From Photobacterium sp. Ph5 (lineage in GTDB: Bacteria > Pseudomonadota > Gammaproteobacteria > Enterobacterales > Vibrionaceae): a DNA stretch of 64,000 nucleotides. The translations under genes and the position numbers were made by a program. The stretch covers positions 1 through 64,000 of the forward strand of contig NZ_JADQAQ010000002.1 in the NCBI RefSeq assembly GCF_022129445.1, in the 5' to 3' direction. The notes beneath the pieces were generated by a model. The model did not search any database and had not been told where the DNA came from. It saw only the letters and a program-made list of their open reading frames with translations. This document shows, piece after piece, positions 56,034-64,000 of the stretch; position 1 is the first letter of the stretch; the number at the start of each line of letters is the position of its first letter.

Positions 56034-56645
56034 CTAAACCGCTTCTTCCATATCAACACTGGTATGTAACTGCCCCACCGCTTTCAACCAACGCTTAATG
56101 TGTGGGTAGCCACGTAAATCATAACCGCCGTCATCAGCAACATGGGTATAAGCATATAACGCAAAATCCGCTATCGTGACATTGTCACCTACCAAGAAGT
56201 TTGATTTCGACAATTGCTGCTCCATCACATCGAGGGCTTTATACCCTTTTGCATGTAACGCTTCATACTGTTCAACTCTGTCTGCTGGCATACCCAAATA
56301 GACTTGAATGTAACGTGCTACCGCAATATAAGGTTCATGCGAATACTGCTCAAAGAACAACCATTGATAGACTTTAGCTTTTAGAAAATGGTCTTGGGGT
56401 AAATACTCAGAGCCTTCTGCGAAATAGCTCAAAATCGCATTCGACTCAAACAGCACCCGACCATCATCAAACACCACAACAGGGATTTTTCCATTAGGGT
56501 TCAGCGCTAAAAATTCAGGCGTATGAGTTTCGTTCTCCAAAATATTAATGTGCTGCCACTGATGCTCAATCCCTAGCAGTGACAAAATCAATTTCACTTT
56601 CAAACAATTTCCCGACTGTAAATCGCCATACACAACCATAACCAC
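56034..56645 (-). CDS. Glutathione S-transferase family protein
   Basis: 203 residues. Thioredoxin fold: YGDLQSGNCLKVKLILSLLG at the N-terminus, NPNGKIPVV with the cis-Pro, LFESNAIL for glutathione. The C-terminal helical domain has NVTIADFALYAYTH. Beta/theta-like class. Divergent from the LysR gene at 56836, which may control it. Confidence 0.9.
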   Translation of the reverse strand: MVMVVYGDLQSGNCLKVKLILSLLGIEHQWQHINILENETHTPEFLALNPNGKIPVVVFDDGRVLFESNAILSYFAEGSEYLPQDHFLKAKVYQWLFFEQYSHEPYIAVARYIQVYLGMPADRVEQYEALHAKGYKALDVMEQQLSKSNFLVGDNVTIADFALYAYTHVADDGGYDLRGYPHIKRWLKAVGQLHTSVDMEEAV

Positions 56646-56835
56646 TCCTTGTATTGTCTGGATTCATATTAAAAGCACTTTCCTGCCCTCACTGATAAAG
56701 TTAACTGTAATCAGCAAAACACCATTCGACTATCGTAAAATACGAATACCAACTATCAATAATATTGAAGTATTTATCGCTTGTTATAAAAGTAATTTAA
56801 CGCTATGTTTTTATTGCTAAATAGAGGGAGATCAT

Positions 56836-57699
56836 ATGGATATTGATGCATTAAGAAGCTTTTTAGCTTTCGTAGAAACAGGCAGTTTCACCCGCGTAGC
56901 AAAGCAAAGTTTTCGGTCTCAATCTGCGATTAGCATGCAGATGAAAAAGCTCGAAGATGAGCTCAATACCCAGCTATTTACTAAAGATGGTCGAATGCTG
57001 GTATTAACAGAAGATGGGCAACGCTTAGCAACTCATGCCACCCAAATCATCGCAACCCACGATGAAGCCTTGTTAGAGCTTAAAAACAAGTTACCGCAAC
57101 AAACCATCCACCTTGGTTGTCCTGATGATTATGCTGAATCTATCTTGCCCTATATTGTGGCTTTACTCCGTGAAGAACACCCACACATTAGCTTGCAAAT
57201 TACCTGTGCGCCAAGCGTACATTTAAAAGGTTTACTCGACAGTAATCGACTTGATATCGCTATTGTTACGCGTTCGCCAACCTCGCAAGAAGGCTATTTT
57301 CTCCAAACCGACAAAGGCATATGGGTTGGCTCGCCACAGCACGACATTGTTAATCAGCAACCACTACCGATTGTATTATTCCAACGCGACTGTAAATTCC
57401 ACGGTGCAGCCATTGAAGGCTTAATAAAACGTAACCGACATTATCAACTTGTCAGTTGTTGTAGCAGCGCAACGGCCAACAAAGGCATAGTAAGGCAAGG
57501 CTTGGCAATTTCTGCGATGGCGAAATGCAGCATGCCGAAGGATTTAATTGAGCTTACCGCCCCTCACCTGCCTAGCTTACCCGTAGTTGATATTGTGTTA
57601 TCACTACCGAGTAAGCCACACCTCTTACTTTCACCTGAAAGTATCAACCGCATGATTGATCGTTACCAGTGTGAACAATTTATGACAGAAAAGTGCTAA
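56836..57699 (+). CDS. LysR-family transcriptional regulator
   Basis: 287 residues. N-terminal winged helix-turn-helix about 1-62 (FLAFVETGSFTRVAKQSF, SQSAISMQMKKLEDEL), then the substrate-binding domain starting near 90 (TIHLGCPDDYAESILPYIVAL). Divergent from the glutathione transferase with 190 bases between them, so a likely pair. Start preceded by a gaggga site. Confidence 0.9.
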   Translation: MDIDALRSFLAFVETGSFTRVAKQSFRSQSAISMQMKKLEDELNTQLFTKDGRMLVLTEDGQRLATHATQIIATHDEALLELKNKLPQQTIHLGCPDDYAESILPYIVALLREEHPHISLQITCAPSVHLKGLLDSNRLDIAIVTRSPTSQEGYFLQTDKGIWVGSPQHDIVNQQPLPIVLFQRDCKFHGAAIEGLIKRNRHYQLVSCCSSATANKGIVRQGLAISAMAKCSMPKDLIELTAPHLPSLPVVDIVLSLPSKPHLLLSPESINRMIDRYQCEQFMTEKC

Positions 57700-57862
57700 A
57701 CACTGAGTGCCTATTAAATGAGAAACGATTATCTTTAATTGAATAACAGTATTACTTTCAAGACAATCAAATCAAAAAGCTTTAGCTAATCTCAAAAGTA
57801 CGATTACTTAGATACTGACTTTTTTGTTGGGATCTTTCATACATAAACAATAGGAATATGCT

Positions 57863-58552
57863 ATGAAAAAATGGAGTCTTTTAGCTTTGACATCGGCTTT
57901 ATTGCTGGGGTGTGGTTCAAATGATGCTGAAGATGCGATTGTAGAAACCGTTGGGCTAAATATCGATAGCTTATCGAGCCAACAAAAACAAAATTATGCC
58001 CAGATCTCAACCGATATTAATACACTCGTACTTTATATTGCTGGGCAGTGCTTTACCGCCGAGCAAGCAAAAAATCCAGACATGGATATCACAGGTTTTA
58101 CCTGTAACATCGCCGATCATAAAAATGCAGCAAGCCAAGTGCCGTTTTCTAGTATTTCATTGACCAGTGGTGAATTAGATATTAACCGCACCAGTGTAGA
58201 TACCTTCAAAATTCAAACTAAAGAAAATGTTAAATTTCATGCTGCCAGCATCAGCGACGGCACATTAAATTATCGCCTTGTTGATGATAACTCAATTACC
58301 TTTACTGAAGATGAAACCACCGAAGTACAAACCGTTACCTTCAGAGGCTTCTTCCGTGACGATAAAACCATAGATGTTACCTATTGGACGGCAGAATCAT
58401 TAAATACCACGCCATTTAACTATAATGAAGATACCAATAATCTACACAGCTGGTTGGCAAACGGTACAGCGAAAATTACAGGGAAAGATGATAAAACTTT
58501 CAACTGGAAAACAACTGCCAATGGTGAGGTCGAGTTACCGCTAACAGAATAA
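57863..58552 (+). CDS. Lipoprotein of unknown function
   Basis: 229 residues with a lipobox LLGC (Cys17). A single beta-rich domain with scattered Cys follows, with no recognised motif. Start ATG with an aggaa ribosome site. Function not assigned. Confidence 0.65.
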   Translation: MKKWSLLALTSALLLGCGSNDAEDAIVETVGLNIDSLSSQQKQNYAQISTDINTLVLYIAGQCFTAEQAKNPDMDITGFTCNIADHKNAASQVPFSSISLTSGELDINRTSVDTFKIQTKENVKFHAASISDGTLNYRLVDDNSITFTEDETTEVQTVTFRGFFRDDKTIDVTYWTAESLNTTPFNYNEDTNNLHSWLANGTAKITGKDDKTFNWKTTANGEVELPLTE

Positions 58553-58770
58553 TATTGAGCGGCTAAGCCGAAGACTCAAACGCCCTCTTTGAAACAAAAA
58601 CTAGTCTATAAATGAAAGCGTTGTCATCACTGATATGGCAGCGCTTTTTCTTTGGCGCAATCCTCTAAGGCGGACTAATAACAAACAGATAATCAACCAA
58701 ACTAATGACTCCGTCATTATAATAATGCAAACTATTATCATTACCGTTATTTGAGATGGATTTTTACCTA

Positions 58771-59403
58771 ATGAATATTGCAATTTGGGGTGCTTCAAGT
58801 GGTTTAGGCGCTGCAATGGTAGACTACTTTTATGCTCAAGGTATAAATGTTATCGCCATTGCACGTAACCCTAATAAAAATACCAAGCTTACCGAGCACA
58901 ACATCACGTCTATTTGTTGTGACGCAACAGATAAACAACAAGTTGAAGCGGCTGTTTCTGCCCTACCCGACAACACATTTAATATCTCGACAATGGGCAG
59001 TTTTCGCTCTGATACACCCGTCGATTATATTGGTCACCGCTACTTAACAAATGCATTAGAACAAAGCACTTCACAACACTTATTGTTAATTACTTCACTG
59101 GGTTGTGGTGATAGTTGGCAATACCTTTCAGACCGTGCAAAAGCAGGCTTTGGCAGCGCAGTACGTGAAAAATCACTCGCTGAAGCTTGGCTACAAAGCA
59201 GCAATTTGAATTACACGATTCTTCGACCTGGCGGACTAAAAGATGGTGAGCCAACCCAGCAAGGCGAGCTATCACAACATAAAGAAGTGCACGGCGCGAT
59301 TACTCGGGGAGAAGTTGCACGATTAAGCCATGAATTACTGTTAAAAAGTAACGCTAATGGTCAGATTTTCCAGTGTGTTGATCCGAATGTCGCCCCTTAC
59401 TAA
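58771..59403 (+). CDS. NAD(P)-binding SDR/NmrA-like protein
   Basis: 210 residues from the ATG at 58771, or 215 from 58756. Rossmann motif GASSGLGAAMVDYF near residues 6-19; no YxxxK pair is obvious. The pattern is of atypical SDRs (NmrA/YwnB-like), which may bind NAD(P) and act in regulation or reduction. Ends at a terminator (59444-59480). Confidence 0.8.
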   Translation: MNIAIWGASSGLGAAMVDYFYAQGINVIAIARNPNKNTKLTEHNITSICCDATDKQQVEAAVSALPDNTFNISTMGSFRSDTPVDYIGHRYLTNALEQSTSQHLLLITSLGCGDSWQYLSDRAKAGFGSAVREKSLAEAWLQSSNLNYTILRPGGLKDGEPTQQGELSQHKEVHGAITRGEVARLSHELLLKSNANGQIFQCVDPNVAPY

Positions 59404-59443
59404 TCATCAAATTATTGGCAATTAATAACCAGAACGGATAGAT

Positions 59444-59480
59444 AAAAAAGCCCGATTTAAATTATTCATCGAGCTTTTTT
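59444..59480. terminator. Bidirectional terminator
   Basis: A stem (59444-59456 with 59468-59480, one mismatch) with A and T runs on its sides, between convergent genes. Confidence 0.8.
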
Positions 59481-59522
59481 ATAACTTGATGGAAAGACGT
59501 TTCAACCCTTTTCATGCTTCCA

Positions 59523-59909
59523 CTACCAACCCTCATTTAACTCTTTCGTACGCAGAGTAGTCTCTTGAATCATACAATCACTTGAATCCTCTAACCCACC
59601 AGAGCCGCTTTCGCTATGATAAAGCATGCCACATTTAGCATCTGTGTATTTAATCCATAATCGTTGGGTATTTCTTAGATCTTCTTTACGAAAATCTTGA
59701 ATTCTAGCCATATACTGCTTATAAGCCTTATTTAGTAATTCATCCCTTGTCTGCAATTCCTCATTCATACATCTAACTACGGATTGTGTTGAAGATCCCC
59801 AAGTATCAATGCATTGATCAAACTCTTTACTGTAATCGGCAAACGCAGTGTTAAAGAAGGCTGGCGACAGGAAAACCACAACCATTGGGTAATAAAACCG
59901 TTTTTTCAT
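59523..59909 (-). CDS. LprI-like (DUF1311) lysozyme-inhibitor family protein
   Basis: 128 residues from the ATG at 59909, which follows an aaggaag site. Signal peptide to about residue 24 (FADYSK). DUF1311 motif: RCMNEELQTRDELLNKAYKQ, TQRLWIKYTDAKCG, ending TTLRTKELNEGW. Periplasmic; some members inhibit lysozyme. Four or five Cys could form disulphides. Confidence 0.85.
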   Translation of the reverse strand: MKKRFYYPMVVVFLSPAFFNTAFADYSKEFDQCIDTWGSSTQSVVRCMNEELQTRDELLNKAYKQYMARIQDFRKEDLRNTQRLWIKYTDAKCGMLYHSESGSGGLEDSSDCMIQETTLRTKELNEGW

Positions 59910-60265
59910 CGTACTTCCTTGTTCATTTCCATCACTAACCACAATCTTAACTAACTGAATATTAGATAGTAAATGGATTTATTCTTAAAACATTACAGGC
60001 TACATGTCAGGCGTGAATAATATTTAGCCAACAAACCAAAAGACTAAAGCCCTGGAATGCAGGTTTTCATTATTCACAGTTAAAATAAGCATGCATAGTA
60101 ATAATCAATCACTAAAGCTCAATTACAAGAGATTAATCACAATAACAAATATCGTTAAAGCAAAAGATTACAAATCGGGATACTTTTCACGGTTTATATA
60201 CCCAGCAAAAATAGAATAAAAATTTCTTCTATGACAATAAACAGCAATAAACTCTGGATATATAA
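59910..60265. other. Intergenic region, nothing recognised
   Basis: About 356 bases between divergent genes. AT-rich, no clear hairpin, operator or small gene. It should contain both promoters. Confidence 0.5.
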
Positions 60266-61363
60266 ATGAAAAGTCACCTACTTGCCCTAGCCCTTAGTGG
60301 CGCATTAGCACTTACTGCTGCGCCATATTCTTTTGCTGCTAACGACGCAACGGTTCAATCTTCTACCGATTACTCGCAATTCGTTACTAAGCGTCAAGTT
60401 GTCGATCAACTATTAAATGATGCAGTAACAGCGTTTAAATCTCCGGCTCGTGTTTCTCATGCTGGCTTTACCGCCAAAATGCCAAGCAATATGGAAATCG
60501 TAACCAACCGATTACTTGAAGCCTACCAATTAGAGCCATACCGTACCGACTTACTGATTTCTGCTGCTAATGCACAGATCTACAACAAGAATGCAGACCG
60601 AGCCATTTCACTTTTCCAACAAGCTCTTTCGGTTGCACCTGATGATATCGATTTACATGCCTACCTTGCTGTTTGGCAGCGTTTCAAAGGCAACCAAGCT
60701 GAATCTGACAAACACATGGCAACACTAGCCAAATTAAACCCTGGTAAAGCGGCTGATATTGAGCGTATTTTCACAACTGTTGATCGCATTGTAGCAACAC
60801 CACTGAAAGAGAAAGCAGCGAAAGGCAAGTTAGACGACAAAGGCGCAATCATCACCTTAGGTTATGCACTAAACCCTGATGGTTCGATGCATCCCATCTT
60901 AGTAGAACGTCTTGAAACGACCCTTGCTATGGCAAAAGCCAACCCTGATGCGTTAATCGTATTAACAGGTGGTGTGCCAATGAACCATAAAACCGAAGGT
61001 AAGCTAATGGCAGATTGGCTTATTGAAAAAGGCATTAGTAAAGATCGTATTATTGAAGAGAACTACGCCACCAGCACCGTGGATAATGCCCTATTCAGTA
61101 GCTATGCGTTAGCACGTCATCATATAAAACATGCCACGATTATTAGCTCGGCAAGCCATGTTCGCCGTGGTCAAACCCTGTTTGAGATCGCAAGTTGGCA
61201 GACTGGCCCACAAAGCATCACTTTTGATACGGTAAGTTACCCAGACAAACCACTAAAAGAGTTAGTAACACCGAACGATGGTGAATTGTTAGGTATTTAC
61301 CGTGATGCATTACGTACTTACGGCATGTGGAGTTACCGTTCATATCCGTTGGAGTCACGTTAA
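60266..61363 (+). CDS. Exported DUF218 (YdcF/ElyC-like) protein with TPR-like repeats
   Basis: 365 residues with a signal peptide to about residue 25 (SFAAND). An N-terminal helical part (about 70-170) contains two or three TPR-like helix pairs (RTDLLISAANAQIYNK, then DIDLHAYLAVWQRFKG). A C-terminal DUF218 domain covers about 190-365 (IVLTGGVPMNHKTEGKLM, then ATSTVDNALFSSYAL, SSASHVRRGQTLF). DUF218 proteins bind a nucleotide-like ligand in some cases and act in envelope biogenesis. A terminator follows at 61403-61440. Confidence 0.83.
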   Translation: MKSHLLALALSGALALTAAPYSFAANDATVQSSTDYSQFVTKRQVVDQLLNDAVTAFKSPARVSHAGFTAKMPSNMEIVTNRLLEAYQLEPYRTDLLISAANAQIYNKNADRAISLFQQALSVAPDDIDLHAYLAVWQRFKGNQAESDKHMATLAKLNPGKAADIERIFTTVDRIVATPLKEKAAKGKLDDKGAIITLGYALNPDGSMHPILVERLETTLAMAKANPDALIVLTGGVPMNHKTEGKLMADWLIEKGISKDRIIEENYATSTVDNALFSSYALARHHIKHATIISSASHVRRGQTLFEIASWQTGPQSITFDTVSYPDKPLKELVTPNDGELLGIYRDALRTYGMWSYRSYPLESR

Positions 61364-61402
61364 GGTTTAAAACCCACTTCATTTGAATAGAAAAGATAAT
61401 AA

Positions 61403-61440
61403 AAAAGCGATGCCGTAGAGATACAGCATCGCTTTTATTT
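61403..61440. terminator. Bidirectional terminator
   Basis: An 11-bp stem (61403-61413 with 61426-61436) with a T-rich tail. Confidence 0.85.
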
Positions 61441-61445
61441 AAACC

Positions 61446-61661
61446 TTATACCTTACCTCGCTTTCTGCGTTTCAAGGCGGTATAAATCAGACTCACCAAT
61501 GCCAATAATTGAAATAGCCAAAACAGAGGAATAAAACCAAACGATTCAATTAACACGCCATTGTCATCAACATAAGAACCTTTATAAGCGTATATAGCGA
61601 GACAACCCCATCCGATAAGGCTCAAAAGGATAGTGACTCTGTATCTACTTATTAACGTCAT
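61446..61661 (-). CDS. DUF3955-like small membrane protein
   Basis: 71 residues with two transmembrane helices (about 9-25 and 43-63), separated by GSYVDDNGVLIESFGFIPL, the pattern of DUF3955. Ends with a basic tail. Function unknown. Convergent with the DUF218 gene. Confidence 0.75.
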   Translation of the reverse strand: MTLISRYRVTILLSLIGWGCLAIYAYKGSYVDDNGVLIESFGFIPLFWLFQLLALVSLIYTALKRRKRGKV

Positions 61662-61970
61662 CTGAAGCTACCTTTAATATTCACTCAAGCGAAACCCACT
61701 GTGGATTGTGCATACCTTATCTAATCTACTTTAAAAAGTACGCTAACTCAGCCTCGAAAGAATCGTTGTGTGAGACACAGTCCATGGAGATAGCTAACTC
61801 GTTTTTAGACAAAAGAGTTAGAGATGGATGACTTATTTATATCAAAAAATGTGATATTAGCATTAGATGAAGGGAAGTAACTTAACCATATGATTAAAAA
61901 GGTTTTTAATGACATGCAAAGCTAAATAATTTATTATTAACTTCCACTATTAGTTAAAAGCCTATTAAAT
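61662..61970. other. Intergenic region before the RT gene
   Basis: About 309 bases, AT-rich. It holds a short inverted repeat (ctaactc near 61794 with gagttag near 61815) and an 18-codon open stretch (61834-61890) that is not convincing. It should contain the promoter of the RT gene, or the boundary of the inserted DNA. Confidence 0.4.
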
Positions 61971-64000
61971 ATGGATGATGTAAACTTAGCTTTCTTAAAA
62001 TTAAAAAATCATATCTATTATGATAGTTCAAATCTTAAACTCAGAGAGGAAATTGCTTCTTTTGAACAGTCAGCTGAGTTTAAAGATAAACTTTCACTCC
62101 TAACTAAAAATATAAATAAATTTGATATTAATTCTGATTATTGGAATGAACTATTTAATGGAATATCAAGCTTTAGTTTTTTAAAAAAAATAAGCTTAGA
62201 TAAAATTAACAACTATGGTGTTATTTCAAATACAACAGAATCAAAAAATATTAAAACAGAAACTAATGAATTCATTAGAATGCCTATTGAGCTTCATATT
62301 TGCTCAATGATATGGTCTATAAAGGTCGGTTATACTTTAGAAAAAAAATGCATATAAAACCATATGCGAATAGAATAAATTTAAAATGTAAATTTAATGA
62401 TGACACTAAGCCTGATGAAGATGGATCTTTTTATATTCCTTACTTCAATCAATACCAGAAATGGAGGGATAACTCTATTTCTGAAGCAAAGAAATTACTT
62501 TCAAACAATAAAGATGTATTGATTTTCTCTCTTGACATTAAAAATTATTATAATTCAGCAAGAATTAATTTATCCAATCTTAACTCGGATATAGGTTTTA
62601 GTGATCTTAAGTATGAACCAATCAGAAAAATTTTCATTGAAATACATAAAAAATATACATCTCACTTAAATAAAAAGTTAGATTTAAATATTGAAGATGG
62701 TATTTCAATTATTCCTATTGGTCTTGTATCTTCTGGTATATTATCAAACTTTTATCTAAACGAGTTAGATAAAGACATTGATCTTAAACTAAATCCAGAT
62801 TTTTATGCTAGGTATGTTGATGATATAATGATTGTTAAATCATGCCATAAAAAATAACAATTAGATGAAGTGATAAATAAATATTTAATTAATAATAGTA
62901 TTTTTAAAAAAGAAGAAGATGAGTTAATTTCTTGCAATTCTAAATATAGTGAAATAAGGATTAAAAATGAAAAGATGAAGATATTACATTTTTCATCTAA
63001 TAAATCAACAGCTCTTTTAGATAAATTTGTTTCAGATCTGAAAAAAAACAGTAGCGAATATAGACTACTACCTGATTCTGATAATATGGACAATAATTTT
63101 TACTCATCAGCATTTTATTTCGATTATCTTGGTGATAAAAGTAAAATAAGAAACATTAGTGATATTAGAGAAGATAAGTTTGGAATATCTAAATTTTTAG
63201 CAAAACAAATATTTTTATCATTACAAACTGATATTCATAATAACTCTAATAATATAAATGAACTTGTATCATTTTTCACTTCAGAAAGTTCAATAGAACT
63301 TTTTTCCTTATGGGAAAAATTATATACATTTATTGTTGTAGATGGTAATAGTATTTCAAAAATTCCTTATTTAACTAAAGGTATTATATTTAACATAAAT
63401 AAAATGATTAAATGTGATAATATTATTGATAGTATTAATTTAATTGCTGAATGTAAAAATTATTTGCTTATTTCAATTGCAATGGCTATTTCTTTAAAGC
63501 CATCAATATTACTAGATAAAATTATTGTCAATAACTTATGTTCTTGCTTTAATAATTCTAATACTGAGTTTGAATTAAGAAGAATAGTAAATTCTATTAG
63601 ATTTTCAAATCTATGTAGACATAATTACATATTACAACCATTGTTAAATTATAAAAGATTACCAGATTATCATGATCTGGAGGGCTATCATGATTTAGTT
63701 TCTTCTCCTCATAAGAATCAAAAACTTGAAGATTTAGATAGTCACTTATGTTTGTTTACACCAAGGTATATTAAATTCCACGAAGTACTATTAAAAAATA
63801 TAATTAATAATGTTTATTCTAATGAAAAAAGCAGAAAGAATGACATATTAAAACATTCATTTAATGAATATGAGAGCATCAATAAATTATCAGGCTTGCC
63901 ATTGCCATTTAATGTTATTGATAATAATGAGTCTAATATTCTTAGAACAGTTGATTTATCGAAATCAACAACAAATAAGACGAAAATAAATATTGGAATT
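61971..64000 (+). pseudogene. Disrupted reverse transcriptase gene, defence-associated (DRT class 1-like), runs off the window
   Basis: A reverse transcriptase read in three pieces. 61971-62348 gives the N-terminal region (ending PIELHICSMIWSIKVGYTLE). It shifts frame at an A8 run (62341-62348), where one extra A or a -1 slip would join it to the next frame. 62348-62854 gives the palm: PYFNQYQKWRD, SLDIKNYY with the first catalytic Asp, GLVSSGILSNFYL, and YARYVDDIMIV with the YxDD motif. An in-frame TAA at 62855-62857 breaks it again, and the same frame then stays open for 381 codons to the window end, closing with KTKINIGI. The pattern and length match antiphage DRT-type RTs, and the last residues could begin a nitrilase domain as in DRT class 1. 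The region is visibly more AT-rich than its neighbours, suggesting horizontal transfer. Confidence 0.8.

Noticed and set aside
61834-61890. 18-codon open stretch upstream of the RT gene as a small gene
   Set aside because: Very short, with no ribosome site and no recognisable product.
62300-62857. Open frame 62300-62857 as an independent gene
   Set aside because: Its first codons overlap the previous RT frame, it carries only the palm of the RT, and the same frame continues past the stop; it is a fragment of one RT gene.

Overview
The window reads as a chromosomal segment of a marine gammaproteobacterium of the family Vibrionaceae, most like Photobacterium. This is inferred from low GC, an almost standard spermidine acetyltransferase SpeG, a Na+-dependent KtrAB potassium system, two secreted trypsin-like proteases with GlyGly-CTERM tails, a leucine-degradation (liu) operon, CutA, an SgrR-family regulator and many Vibrionaceae-type lipoproteins. 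No rRNA, tRNA or CRISPR array was recognised.

Layout. 1-408: the 5' end of an IS110-family transposase and its hairpin-rich upstream end. 409-3737: a methyl-accepting chemotaxis protein and an orphan sugar-type binding protein, a likely sensor pair. 4078-5070: a divergent lipoate-ligase-like protein. 5551-8010: two S1A proteases with different predicted specificity pockets. 8387-14256: metabolic and stress genes (PhnA/YjdM, RDD protein, aldehyde dehydrogenase, glutathione transferase, SpeG, LysR plus FMN reductase). 14399-15809: two spondin-domain secreted proteins. 15871-18907: molbindin, an unknown protein, a VanZ-like protein and an overlapping pair made of a membrane-bound ToxR-like regulator and a small periplasmic partner (VtrA/VtrC-like layout). 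19309-21335: ktrAB. 22570-31087: branched-chain acyl-CoA catabolism: SDR, hydratase/hydrolase and thiolase on the minus strand, facing liuR-liuA-liuB-liuC-liuE on the plus strand. The biotin-carboxylase subunit gene liuD is absent where it would be expected.

31091-44527: small envelope proteins, a TerB/DUF533 protein, parvulin, a PepSY/response-regulator/PhoQ-like kinase operon, threonine aldolase, a Fur-box-preceded pair of oligopeptide-type ABC ATPases without permeases, a DUF2975/HTH pair and an SgrR-family regulator. 44859-61661: lipase, secreted CBM-like protein, flavodoxin, dual-specificity phosphatase, DASS transporter, a MetF-like protein, CutA, a 5'-nucleotidase lipoprotein, YibE/F, a DUF3291-GNAT hybrid, GST/LysR, small lipoproteins and a DUF218 protein with TPRs.

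61971-64000: the window ends in a visibly AT-rich reverse transcriptase gene that looks like an antiphage DRT-type (RT-nitrilase, class 1-like) protein. It is broken by a frameshift at an A8 run and by an in-frame TAA, and it runs off the window. This and the ToxR-like pair are the best candidates for unusual biology.

Most other genes are ordinary housekeeping or accessory genes. Functions given for DUF families, and for operators and hairpins, are inferences from sequence reading alone, with no database search.
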